52,083 nucleotides of DNA from Pseudomonadota bacterium (GCA_002862435.1 PKDC01000049.1:1-52083), one strand, 5' to 3'. Shown: positions 36,306 through 45,025, counted from the first letter of the stretch. Notes: generated by a model not told the origin, from the letters alone. Numbers and translations are program-made.

Positions 36306-38708
36306 TCACCCCACACTCACCGGCACCAGGGTCATGGTGTCGTTGCCGAAGATGTCGATCACCTTCACCGCCACGGTGTAGCGCCCCGGCCGGTCGTAGC
36401 TGTGCAGGGCGGTGGTCAGTTCCAGGTTGCGGTCGCGGCGGGTGCGGAAGCTCTGCCATTCGTTCTCGAAGATGTAGCCGCCGGTCCAGCGCTCTTCGAA
36501 TTCCACCACTTCGTCATTCCCGCCTCCGATCGGAGTCGAGGGCAGGCTCCGGCGGGAGTCCAACGGATCGGCGGCGTCCTGGATTCCCGCGTTCGCGGGA
36601 ATGACGGAATCAAGGCCCATGTTCTTCGCCACCTTGATGATCTCCTTGCGGCTCATGTAGTCGAAATCCACCGCCCAGTAATCCACCCAGTCGGTCCAGT
36701 GGCGGGTCAGGCGCTCCTTGTTGACGATGCCGTCCTTGCTCTTGCTCACCTTGTAGAGTTGGCCCTGTTCGCACATGACTTCGCTCTTGCCTTCCTTCAT
36801 GGCGGCAATCGCGGCTTCAAAGGCGCCCTGGGTGTAGTAGACCGAGAAGTCGGTCAGCTCAATGCTGACCGCGAACTTGTTCTTCGGGTCGTAGCGCGGC
36901 GTGGCCTCGACAAAGCTGATGTCGTGGAACACCACCTGGCCCTTGTCCACGGCGCGCTTGTCGAACACCTCGGCGGGGATGTATTTCGGGGTCAGGTCGA
37001 TGCCCTTGCCGCGCGCTTCTTCGAGCACCGCCGGGAACAGCCCCATCTCGAACTCGAAGGCCAGCACGTCCACCCGCGTGGCGCCGCGCTTGCGGCATTC
37101 GGTGATGACTTCCTCCACGAACAGCCGGCCGACCGGCAGGTTGATCGGGCCGATCACTACCAGCCGGCCGTTGCGGGCGCCGTGGAAAAAACCGTCCTGC
37201 GCGTCTTCGCTGCCGCCAAAGGCGGTGGCCTTGTAGGCGCGCAGGATCAGCTCGCGGAATTCGTTTTCCTTTTGGGCCAGGGCCTGTTCCTTCTGCGCAC
37301 CGGTCAGCCGGCCGCCGACGTTCAGGTAGGCCTGGCGCTCGTAGCGACCCAGATTCAGCACCTCGAAGGCGCGGAAGTTTTTCTCCGCCGCCTTCAGCTC
37401 GCGCTGCACACCGATCAGCCGCTTGCGCGTGGTGTGGATGCCGAACTTGCCGAGGTCGGCGGCGATCCACTTGCGGCCGAGTTTCTCCGCCACCGCCGCC
37501 GTGGTGCCGGAGCCGCAAAAAAAATCGGCGACTAGATCGCCTTCGTTGCTGCTGGCCTTGATGATTCGATTGAGCAGGGCTTCGGGTTTTTGGGTGGGAT
37601 AGTCAACACGCTCTTTTGCAGTTGGGGCCAGCAGCATATCCGTCCAGAGCGTTGACGCTGCAACTCCGGGACGTTCGTCGAGGTAGTACTTGATGTACGG
37701 CTGACCCGTACTTGAGTAGTAGAGCTTCCCCGCTTCATCGAACTCTTCCATTTTCGCCTTGGAATAGGCCCAGTAACGTCCTTTTGGTGGTACAACGCCC
37801 CGCCAGTGGTACGAGGTATCGCCGCCCGGTTTTGCTGCGGTTGGAGTCACGAGTCGATATCGTCGGCCCGACTCAACCTTGTTGTATTGCGATTCGATTT
37901 GTTCGTCGGAGAACGGAACGTACTGCGTACTCCAAGCCTTTCGCGCGTCATCTCGGGCAAAGAAGAGAATCGTGTCATCCACGGTGTCGAAGTGACGCGC
38001 CCCCTGCTTCGCGTCGCCGTGAGCGGTAGTTCTCCGCCAGCAAATTTGATTTACGAAGTTGTCGTTGCCAAAGACTTCATTCAAGGCACATCGCATCTAC
38101 GCATTCACCCGCCAATCACAATGCACATAAATACTCCCATCCTCCGCCAACAAATCCCTCATCAAGATCAGCCGCTCGTAAATCATCGCAATGAACGAAT
38201 CCGCGCCGCGCCCCCAGGTGTCGCGGTAGGCGATCTGCTCCAGCAGGTTCGGTTCCTTGTGGAAGGTCTCGCCGCCGATCTCGATGTCCATGCTGAAATC
38301 CGCGCCCACGTCGAACGGCGGGTCGATGTAGATCAGCTTGAGGCCGCCGGCGTCCTCGATCTGCCGGCGCAGCGCGCCGGCCTTGAGTGAGGACAGGATC
38401 AGCTTGTTGTCGCCCCAGATCAGCTTATTGCTCCAGCCGCGCAACTGCCGGCCACGGCTGTCGAACAGGTCTTCCTGCGCCCTGGTTTCGGTGCGCGGCT
38501 CGTCGATGTGCTCCAGGGTCTGGAACGGCAGCACTGTGGTGCACACGTCCCGCGTTTTGCCGTTCCACACCAGCTCCACCTCGCGCTTGTCCTCGAACAG
38601 CACGAAGCGGTACCGCTCCGGCAGCGGCCGCCCCTGCTGGAGCAGCGCGATCAGGTCGCGCTGCTCGGCGTCGGTGAGTTCGTAGGCTTTTTTGTCTTGA
38701 CGGGCCAT
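36306..38708 (-). pseudogene. mod: Type III restriction-modification DNA methyltransferase (Mod), interrupted by an in-frame amber codon
   Basis: Read leftwards, the first half (38708-38097) has the mod opening AYELTDAEQRDLIALLQQGR and the catalytic motif IV LKLIYIDPPFDVGADFSM. It then stops at TAG (38099-38097) after HCDWRVNA. The next codon continues the same frame with MRCALNEVFGNDNFVNQI, which in relatives follows a Tyr or similar residue directly. The second half holds the SAM-binding motif ADFFCGSGTTAAVAEKLG. One base change of a TAC or TAT to TAG would explain it. The total is about 800 codons, normal for Mod. A 93-bp repeat is inserted in frame near the 3' end. Unless the amber is read through, or two halves reassemble, the methylase is off. 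Confidence 0.88.
36513..36605. repeat. 93-bp inverted-repeat insertion inside mod (dRS3-like, in frame)
   Basis: GTCATTCCCGC at 36513-36523 is the perfect complement of GCGGGAATGAC at 36595-36605, and inside it the palindrome ATTCCCGCG-TT-CGCGGGAAT lies at 36583-36602. The 93 bases equal 31 codons and keep the frame, adding SVIPANAGIQ...GGNDE to the protein. VIPANAGIQ-type peptides are the usual translation of this kind of dispersed bacterial repeat. Confidence 0.85.
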
Positions 38709-38711
38709 CGT

Positions 38712-39722
38712 TCAGGGTGCCGATTGGGGTGGTTCAATGCGTTCGAGAATGGCAACGGCCAGCGCCTTGAAGTCGCTCCAGGCCTGCTTCACCGCTTGGG
38801 CATGGCTACCGATGGCACCGTCGGCCGTGGTGAGCTGAAAGATGGGTTTATGTGCTTCCTGCGCCATGGGCGCGAGGCTGCGGTAGTGTTTCAGCCGAGC
38901 CAGGCAATGGCCATCGATGGGCTGAATTTTTGGCGAGACGGTTTGATTCAACACGCTTTTTTGATATGTCTCGGGAATTTTGTCTGCCCACTTTTTGTAA
39001 GCCTGAACCGGCCGCGACAGGCGCTCGGTGTGCTGCATGAGGACGTAGCCTACGGGTTGCATGGCACCGGCCGGCAGCGCGAAAGCTGGATTGGGCCAGT
39101 TGTCCACTCGCTTCTTCCAGTCGGTCCGCCAGGTCCGCAAGGTCGGGCCGAGGTTGCGCAGGCCCTGCAACGAAAAGAGATCGGCGGCAAGGGGAATAAC
39201 AACGTGGTCGCTCGCAATCAATGCGGAACGATTGATGGCGCCCAAGTGCGGCCCGACGTCGGCAAGAATCATATCCGCCTGGTGCTCAGTCGCTGCCATT
39301 TGGGCCACCTGCCAGAACGCCGACAGCAGGCGCATGGGGCGATAGTGGTTGGTGGAGCCCATGGCAGCCGGCCAAGCCTCCGACAGCGCATCTTCAAACC
39401 CCGCCAAGGCCAGATCGCCGGGCACCAGTTGCAGACGTGACTTGATGGATCGGGTTTGCGGGGGAAGGATGTCGCCGACCTCCATGAGCGGCTTGATGCA
39501 CTGGTAAATGGTGGTGTTGCGGGGCGCCGTGTTGTCGGGATCCCACAGAATTTCCAGCTCGTCTTCCGACAAAAAAGCCGATGTCAGGTTGGCTTGCGGA
39601 TCGAGGTCAATGGCCACCACGCTCTTGCCCATCTCGGACAGCATCCAGGCCAGGTGAAACACGAGCGAGGTCTTGCCAACGCCACCCTTGTTATTGAAAA
39701 AGGTGAGGACAGGAACACTCAT
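38712..39722 (-). CDS. ParA-family ATPase
   Basis: The deviant Walker A (FFNNKGGVGKTSLVFHLAWM), the switch-I region AIDLDPQANLTSAFL and Walker B-like MILADVGPHLGAINRSAL are complete. ParA/MinD-type ATPases dimerise on ATP and bind DNA non-specifically. 336 aa is long for a chromosomal ParA, with a C-terminal region (SRPVQAYKKWADKIPETYQK) of its own. There is no ParB gene. It overlaps the AlbA_2 gene by ATGA and precedes mod by three bases, so it is an integral part of the leftward operon. A role in locating or loading the restriction complex is possible but inferred. Confidence 0.88.
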   Translation of the reverse strand: MSVPVLTFFNNKGGVGKTSLVFHLAWMLSEMGKSVVAIDLDPQANLTSAFLSEDELEILWDPDNTAPRNTTIYQCIKPLMEVGDILPPQTRSIKSRLQLVPGDLALAGFEDALSEAWPAAMGSTNHYRPMRLLSAFWQVAQMAATEHQADMILADVGPHLGAINRSALIASDHVVIPLAADLFSLQGLRNLGPTLRTWRTDWKKRVDNWPNPAFALPAGAMQPVGYVLMQHTERLSRPVQAYKKWADKIPETYQKSVLNQTVSPKIQPIDGHCLARLKHYRSLAPMAQEAHKPIFQLTTADGAIGSHAQAVKQAWSDFKALAVAILERIEPPQSAP

Positions 39723-40927
39723 GGCGCTCTCCTGACGATCACCATAACGAAATTCTGTTCGATCTCGAATTCCGGGGGCGGGTTGCCGTTCTTTTCCAGC
39801 GCCTGACGGGCCAGGGTGATCCCGGCGCCGAAACGCTGCGCGTAGCCGAGCACCTTGAACGCCGCGGCGAGTTGCGGGTTTCGGTAATCGGAGAATCCGG
39901 GTTTGCCGAAATTCTGCTTCGTCATGCTGCCATATGGCCCGCCGCTGTTGATGATCTCAATGCGGTCGTCAAACCAGTAGAGCTTCACCGGCGCATTGGT
40001 GCCCTCATAGGTGCGATGCAGAACGGCATTCCGCGCCAGTTGCTGCAGCGCCACCATCGGATAGGGGCTGCAGCGTACTTCCCGGTCCTGCGAGGTGAAA
40101 TCGACGCGGGTGGTGAGATGTGCGTTCAGTTTTTCGTCCAGACGCCTGAGCATCGAGCCTATGGTGCCGTCGATCTCGGCCTCGTCGGCGATGGGATCAC
40201 CCAGAGTGGCGCCATGGATGCGCAGAAACTGGATGTAGCTGCCGGGGATCCAGGTGCGTGGCGAGATACCGAGCACAAGCTGCCCAAGCACCGTCGGCGT
40301 CGGCTCATCAGCCGACACCACCATGCCGCAGGAGGCGAGCCGCTGCTCAAAGCTGCGCTCGTTGGCGGCAAGCACGTCGGCGGCCACTGCATTCGGCAGA
40401 TATTCCTGCTCGAAGATCGCCCGACTGAGATCCCTGAGTGAACTTGCTGCAATCGGATGGGCCTCGAAATGCAGGTCACGGTAGCGACGCTTTTCGTTGA
40501 GGATGCGTTCGTCCTGCGCGCTCGCCAGACCGCGACGCGGGCCGATTCGAATCCAGATCCGACCCTCATAACGCACAGGTGGCGCATCGGCCGGCCAGAC
40601 CGTGACGATCGCCATAGGGGCGTCTTTCAGGACACGCCGTTCCACCGTAAGGGTGGGCGGTGGGACGGTCTTGCCGTCGGTCTTGATATCAGAAAGCGTT
40701 TGTAGAAGTCGGTCGGTGACCGCGATGTTGGCGGCGCTGCCATCGTCGTTGGCACCGATGAATACGATCCCCGGCTGGCCGTGGTTGGGTAAATCGTTCG
40801 CAAACGCACAGACCGCCTGCCGGGCTTTTTCGGGGGCGTCTCCTTTCCACTCCTTTTTGCGCTCGACACGATCCGATTCCAGATCATCCAGCAGCGCGGT
40901 CAGTTCAGTATCGCTGAGTGGATTCAT
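39719..40927 (-). CDS. AlbA_2 (Schlafen-type) DNA-binding protein with RecG-like HATPase_c_4 domain
   Basis: The N-terminal AlbA_2 domain (about residues 15-130) has ERKKEWKGDAPEKARQAVCA, FANDLPNHGQPGIVFIGAND, and PPVRYEGRIWIRIGPRRGLA. The C-terminal region (about residues 270-400) has the ATP-lid pattern LARNAVLHRTYEGTNAPVKL, YWFDDRIEIINSGGPYG, and RFGAGITLARQALEKNGNPP. This is the usual 'ATP-dependent DNA helicase RecG-related' protein of 402 aa, without helicase motifs. Such proteins bind nucleic acids and often occur in defence islands. It overlaps both neighbours by ATGA, so it is translated with them. Confidence 0.88.
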   Translation of the reverse strand: MNPLSDTELTALLDDLESDRVERKKEWKGDAPEKARQAVCAFANDLPNHGQPGIVFIGANDDGSAANIAVTDRLLQTLSDIKTDGKTVPPPTLTVERRVLKDAPMAIVTVWPADAPPVRYEGRIWIRIGPRRGLASAQDERILNEKRRYRDLHFEAHPIAASSLRDLSRAIFEQEYLPNAVAADVLAANERSFEQRLASCGMVVSADEPTPTVLGQLVLGISPRTWIPGSYIQFLRIHGATLGDPIADEAEIDGTIGSMLRRLDEKLNAHLTTRVDFTSQDREVRCSPYPMVALQQLARNAVLHRTYEGTNAPVKLYWFDDRIEIINSGGPYGSMTKQNFGKPGFSDYRNPQLAAAFKVLGYAQRFGAGITLARQALEKNGNPPPEFEIEQNFVMVIVRRAP

Positions 40928-41070
40928 GGCACAGCCTCCGGGTATTCGGCAAAGGGGGGCGTGGCCAAACCGGTGAACTCCGGCAGCGGCCTGCTTTGGC
41001 CGAGCAGCGCGATCAGGTCGCGCTGCTCGGCGGCGGTGAGTTCGTAGGCGGGTTTGGTTGGTTCACTCAT
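40924..41070 (-). CDS. 48-aa stub homologous to the Mod N-terminus
   Basis: From ATG 41070 the peptide contains PAYELTAAEQRDLIALLGQS, then RPLPE, nearly identical to KAYELTDAEQRDLIALLQQG, then RPLPE, at the start of mod (38708). After that it diverges to FTGLATPPFAEYPEAVP and stops. It overlaps vapC (ATGA) and the AlbA_2 gene (ATGA). It is either a decayed second mod copy whose body was replaced, or a small protein kept in its own right. A longer frame to 41163 is the vapC shadow. Confidence 0.7.
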   Translation of the reverse strand: MSEPTKPAYELTAAEQRDLIALLGQSRPLPEFTGLATPPFAEYPEAVP

Positions 41071-41525
41071 GGCTGCACCGCGAGTTGGTCGTAGGACAGC
41101 ACGGTAATACGGCTTTTTGCAGCGGCGCGCAGACGAACGTCCCCGCTGACGAAGATTCGGCAACCGGCTTCGATTGCAGCGGCAAGGTGCAGCGCATCCA
41201 TCAGTTTCAGCGCCGGATGCACTGCTCGCAGCGCTGCGGCGGCATCGGCGACCGCGGGGGTAAGCGCTGCAATGCGGATCGGACCGGACTCATCCAGCAG
41301 GCGGCGGTAGAACGCGATTTGTGGCTGATTGCCGCTCTTCAATGGCAGGACCAGCACTTCCGCACGCACGAGCAGCGAGGCGTAGGCCGTCACTTCATGC
41401 CGGGTGACGGCGCCCATGAGCGCCGCGACGCCGGCCGGCTGCGTGGCCGGATCACCTTCGAAAGCGTAGATCAGGGCGTTGGTGTCCAGATACACGCGCT
41501 GGCCGAGCAGTGCGTCAATCCTCAT
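41067..41525 (-). CDS. vapC: PIN-domain toxin (VapC-type ribonuclease)
   Basis: The PIN active-site acidic residues are visible: VYLDTNALIYAFEGD (first Asp), LVRAEVLVLPLKSG (Glu), LKLMDALHLAAAIEAGCRIF (Asp), and a final VSGDVRLR Asp. 152 aa is typical of VapC. It cleaves RNA, in many members tRNA or rRNA, when freed from its antitoxin. The 5' end overlaps the antitoxin gene by 11 bases. It lies inside the restriction-modification operon. Confidence 0.88.
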   Translation of the reverse strand: MRIDALLGQRVYLDTNALIYAFEGDPATQPAGVAALMGAVTRHEVTAYASLLVRAEVLVLPLKSGNQPQIAFYRRLLDESGPIRIAALTPAVADAAAALRAVHPALKLMDALHLAAAIEAGCRIFVSGDVRLRAAAKSRITVLSYDQLAVQP

Positions 41526-41760
41526 CGCGATCCTTGCGCAGTTCGCGGACGTACGCCACTACATCGTCCAGCGATTGGTAATGGGGCCACTTGCCAAGGC
41601 ATTGCGTCAGATCCAGCGGCGGTTCCGCCGCAGGCGGTGCTTTTTGGAGCCCGCGGGTGATCAATTCGGCCACTACGTCCTTCAGCTTGCGGTTGCTTTG
41701 CGCGGCGAGGATTTTCACTTCGCGCATCAGCGGGTCGGGGAGTTCAAGTGTGGTTTTCAT
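41515..41760 (-). CDS. vapB: VapB-like antitoxin (ribbon-helix-helix)
   Basis: The opening MKTTLELPDPLMREVKILAA, then SNRKLKDVVAELITRGLQ, is a classic ribbon-helix-helix DNA-binding N-terminus followed by a flexible C-terminus (LGKWPHYQSLDDVVAYVREL) that would plug the toxin. 81 aa. It overlaps vapC and probably autoregulates the pair; as it lies 35 bases after res, it may also read from the res promoter. Confidence 0.85.
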   Translation of the reverse strand: MKTTLELPDPLMREVKILAAQSNRKLKDVVAELITRGLQKAPPAAEPPLDLTQCLGKWPHYQSLDDVVAYVRELRKDRDED

Positions 41761-41795
41761 GGCCGGTTATCCATAAAGCTGGGTTTATGGGCATT

Positions 41796-44531
41796 CTAGC
41801 TCGATTCTGCCGGTTCAGTCTGATAACCGCGAAACGCCGCCAACAGCCCGCCAAAATCCGTTGGCCGGTGCGCCTCGAAGCTTTCCTGATCCACGTAGAC
41901 AAAGCCGTAGCGCACGCCGTCCTCGCTTTTGCTCGCTTCGGTCGCATCGGCGCACCATTGCGCCAGCCGCGCCATCTTTTGCGGCAGGTCCAGCTCCTCG
42001 CGGCCCTTGGTCTCGACCAGCCACACCGCGCCATCTGTGGTGCGGACGATGAAATCCGGCGTGTAGGTGGACAGCTCGCCGTCGGCCTTGACGTAATCCA
42101 GCTTGAAGCCGACGGCCAGGTAGTTCTTGCCGAAGGCCTGCACATCGGGCGCGCTGTCGAGAAATGCCGCGAAGGCCAGTTCCAGGCGGTCGGCGTTGGC
42201 TTCGCCGACGATGCGGTTGAAGACAGATTTTTTGGCCGGCAGGAAGCCGCGCGGCTCGGTGCGAAACGGCCGGGAGTCGCGCAGGCGGATATGGCCGTCG
42301 ATACGGGAGCTGCCGCTGTCGCGGATGGTCAGCGCGTTGATGGCGGCGCGGAAGTGGTCGAACAGCAGCTTGGCGACTGCCGGCTCGGACAGGTTGCGCA
42401 GGATGACCGGATCGTCCAGATCGACCGGCCGCTCGAACAAATGCGCGCGCAGGAAGTCGCGCACCTTGGGATAGAGCAGGTCGTAGCCGCCGACCAGGCG
42501 CAGATCCTTCAACAACTGGCGGGCGAAGAAGGCGACCACGGAGCGGTAGTCCGCCGCGCCGCTGCCGTCGAGCTGGATGACGTGATCGACCTCGGATTCG
42601 AGCAGGGTCTTGAAGACGATCTCGCGGGTCTGGTCCGGCGTGAAGGGCTTGACCGGCAGCCGGGGATTGCCGAACGCGGATGGGTCCAGCTCGGCCAGGT
42701 CCTTGAACTCGCGGTTGAAGCGCCGAGTGAGTCGGGGCAGCGCAATATCCAGCGCATCGATGTCCTTGTCGGGAGCTTCGGTATCGACCTCGACCACCAC
42801 GGAATCCTGCCGCTCGCGTCCGCCCACGCCGCCCATGGGCACCCGGTCGAAGGTCACACCCTCGCTCTGGATCGACTCCACGAACTCCATGAACGCGGGC
42901 GTGCCCATGACCGAGACGGTTTCTGGAGTATCCGAGCCGAAATACATGCGGCGCAGGCCGCGCCCCAGGGTTTGCTCGGGGAGGATGTTGCTCTTGGCGG
43001 CATAGGCGCGCAGGCCGACGATGACGGTGACGTTGCGCACGTCCCAGCCTTCTTTCAGCATCAGCACCGAGACGATGGCCTTGTAGGGCGATTGCCAGGT
43101 GTCGATGGCGTTCGATTGTTGGCGCAGCAGTTCCAGTTCGTCCTTGCTCTTGCCCGAAGCGGCCTCGGAAATCTCGCCATTGTTCTTGGTGTGGATCACC
43201 AGCACTGCGTCTTGCAGTTCGGGACAGATTTTTTGCAGGTGCGCGCCCACGTCGTCGCAGTTGCGGGTGTCGTCCACCATCACGAACAGCACGGCCTTCT
43301 TGCCCAGCGCTGCGTGTTCAACCTGGCTCTTGCGCCACTCCTCGATGCCCAGTTGCAGGTAGTCGGCGTATTTCTCGGTGATGATCGGGCTCTGGTGTTC
43401 AGCGAGCCGGGCGCGGCTGACCGCATCCGGCAGCACCGGATGCTTGACCACGTTCTGCGCGATGGCCTCGACCAGCGGGTAGTCGCTGACGGTCTGCACG
43501 AAAATCGCGCCGTTGTTGTGGCGCGGCGTGGCGGTGACGTCCACTTGCAGCGCCAGGCGCAGGTCTTTTTGCAGCAGCCGATGATGAATGTCCTGGATCG
43601 ACTTGAACCAGGCCAGGCGCGGATCGTGGATGTGGTGCGCCTCGTCGTTGAACACGGCGAGCTCGTCGATCTCGCGCACGATCTCGCCCAGATCGACGCG
43701 GCTGTCGGTGGTCTTGCCGACGGGCTTGGCCCCGAACGGGGCCAGAAAATAGTCCCGCAGGTCGTCATCGTCGAGCGAGGGCTCCGGCACCTCGCCCAGA
43801 TAGACGCGGTGGATGTTGGTCAGGAACAGGTTGCCAGTCGGGCGCACGATGCGTACATCGTCCTGGATATGCAGCGCGAGCTGGAAATCGTCCCGCCAGT
43901 TGTGCCCCGCGTGGCCGTTGTCGGGCAGTACCGGATCGTTGAAGAAGATGCGCAGGCCGTCGAAATCGGCGCGCAGGCGGTCGAGCACGATGATGTTGGG
44001 CGCGATCAGCAGGAAGTTGCGCGCGAGCTGCGAATCCGCCTCGTAGAGCTTGTGAAAGTAGCTCCAGGCGATCAGCAGCGACAGCACCTTGGTCTTGCCG
44101 GCGCCGGTGGCCATCTTGACCACGTAGCGCGGCCAGTCCTCGTCGAACATGTTGCTCGACACCGCGCCGGAGGCATCAAAGCGCAGCAGGTCGAACTTGT
44201 CGCGGGCGCCGCGCACGTCGTAAAGCCAGATCAGGGTCTCGACCGCTTCACGCTGGGCAAAATAGTAGCGAAACGGGCTTTGCGTGCCGTCCGCCTGCTC
44301 GACCCGATGCTCGGTCTCGAACCACCAGGCCAGCAGCGCGCGGGACGTGGCGGATGCACCCGCATAACCGCGTGCGCGCCAAGCTGCGACTTCTTCGCGC
44401 ACCTTGGCCACCAGCGGCGGCAGCAGCTTTTCATAGGCCGTGCTACGCAGTTCTTCCGCCGCCGGGAACCAGCGCAGCTCCGGGGGCAGTGTTTCGTAGG
44501 GCGATCGCGGGAAATCCCGGTGCAGTGCCAT
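41796..44531 (-). CDS. res: Type III restriction enzyme Res subunit (DEAD helicase + PD-(D/E)XK nuclease)
   Basis: ATG 44531 has AAGGAA nine bases upstream. The helicase motifs are intact: Walker A KMATGAGKTKVLSLLIAWS, DEAH-type LAVFNDEAHHIHDPR, DVTATPRHN, and motif VI LPEQTLGRGLRRMYFG. The C-terminal nuclease is visible as TYTPDFIVRTTDGAVWLVET, then KG, giving Asp...Glu-x-Lys. 911 aa is typical of Res. It heads the leftward operon. Alone, without Mod, Res subunits normally do not cut DNA; this matters because mod appears broken. Confidence 0.93.
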   Translation of the reverse strand: MALHRDFPRSPYETLPPELRWFPAAEELRSTAYEKLLPPLVAKVREEVAAWRARGYAGASATSRALLAWWFETEHRVEQADGTQSPFRYYFAQREAVETLIWLYDVRGARDKFDLLRFDASGAVSSNMFDEDWPRYVVKMATGAGKTKVLSLLIAWSYFHKLYEADSQLARNFLLIAPNIIVLDRLRADFDGLRIFFNDPVLPDNGHAGHNWRDDFQLALHIQDDVRIVRPTGNLFLTNIHRVYLGEVPEPSLDDDDLRDYFLAPFGAKPVGKTTDSRVDLGEIVREIDELAVFNDEAHHIHDPRLAWFKSIQDIHHRLLQKDLRLALQVDVTATPRHNNGAIFVQTVSDYPLVEAIAQNVVKHPVLPDAVSRARLAEHQSPIITEKYADYLQLGIEEWRKSQVEHAALGKKAVLFVMVDDTRNCDDVGAHLQKICPELQDAVLVIHTKNNGEISEAASGKSKDELELLRQQSNAIDTWQSPYKAIVSVLMLKEGWDVRNVTVIVGLRAYAAKSNILPEQTLGRGLRRMYFGSDTPETVSVMGTPAFMEFVESIQSEGVTFDRVPMGGVGGRERQDSVVVEVDTEAPDKDIDALDIALPRLTRRFNREFKDLAELDPSAFGNPRLPVKPFTPDQTREIVFKTLLESEVDHVIQLDGSGAADYRSVVAFFARQLLKDLRLVGGYDLLYPKVRDFLRAHLFERPVDLDDPVILRNLSEPAVAKLLFDHFRAAINALTIRDSGSSRIDGHIRLRDSRPFRTEPRGFLPAKKSVFNRIVGEANADRLELAFAAFLDSAPDVQAFGKNYLAVGFKLDYVKADGELSTYTPDFIVRTTDGAVWLVETKGREELDLPQKMARLAQWCADATEASKSEDGVRYGFVYVDQESFEAHRPTDFGGLLAAFRGYQTEPAESS

Positions 44532-44763
44532 GAAGCGGCGTTCCTTGTCGTTCCGCGGGCGTTTATATCGTACCCACGGCCGGGAACATGGCATGCTCGG
44601 ATCGCGCTCGCAAGCCCGGCCCCAGCTGAAGCGACACGCAGCCTATCCGAGTTGACGTCAAGCGTGGCCTTGCAGTCGATTGCTGGCCTGGGTGGGTTCA
44701 AGCCGGGTCGCTCAAGCGTGTTCCAAACGACTTCTCAGTCTCCCATGGCCAATCAAAGCAAGC

Positions 44764-44881
44764 GCTGATTTATCCCACCCTCGTCATTGCGAGTGCAGCG
44801 AAGCAATCCATGCCACACAAAGAATCAACAGCCTATGGATCGCTACGGCGCTGCACACCCGCGATGACGAAATAAATCAGC
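44764..44881. repeat. 118-bp imperfect inverted repeat (dispersed IR element)
   Basis: GCTGATTTAT (44764-44773) pairs with ATAAATCAGC (44872-44881); TCGTCATTGCG (44781-44791) pairs imperfectly with CGCGATGACGA (44860-44870), and GCAATCCAT (44803-44811) with ATGGATCGC (44835-44843). This is a common mobile hairpin of proteobacteria (CGTCATTGCGAG...GCAATCC type). It stands between the res start and the right direct repeat. Bases 44532-44763 show nothing further. Confidence 0.8.
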
Positions 44882-44939
44882 ATTTCCTTAAGTCTTTCCA
44901 AATCATGGCGGCGCGCGGATCGGGTGGTTCTCCACGGCC

Positions 44940-44970
44940 GGGCGGATTCGGGTCGCTTAAGTTACACTAG
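44940..44970. repeat. Right copy of the direct repeat bounding the defence island
   Basis: GGGCGGATTCGGG (44940-44952), CTTAAGTTAC (44956-44965) and CTAGC (44967-44971) repeat the left copy at 35837. Here CTAG is not interrupted, so it can serve as the empty-site version of the mini-IS target. The next gene starts 55 bases downstream. Confidence 0.75.
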
Positions 44971-45025
44971 CGCCCGACTAAAACGGGCCGTTGCGGGTGA
45001 CGGCCGGCCAGGATACGGAGCGTGC

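Noticed and set aside
36238..36381. Continuation of the transposase frame past the mini-IS
   Set aside because: After the right inverted repeat the peptide loses homology and overlaps the end of mod.
36513..36605. CRISPR-like repeat
   Set aside because: Only one unit with inverted ends exists; no regular spacing or further units.
41748..44768. A 1006-codon open frame on the plus strand opposite res
   Set aside because: It mirrors the res gene on the other strand, its composition is shadow-like, and no domain is recognisable. Res has complete helicase and nuclease motifs.
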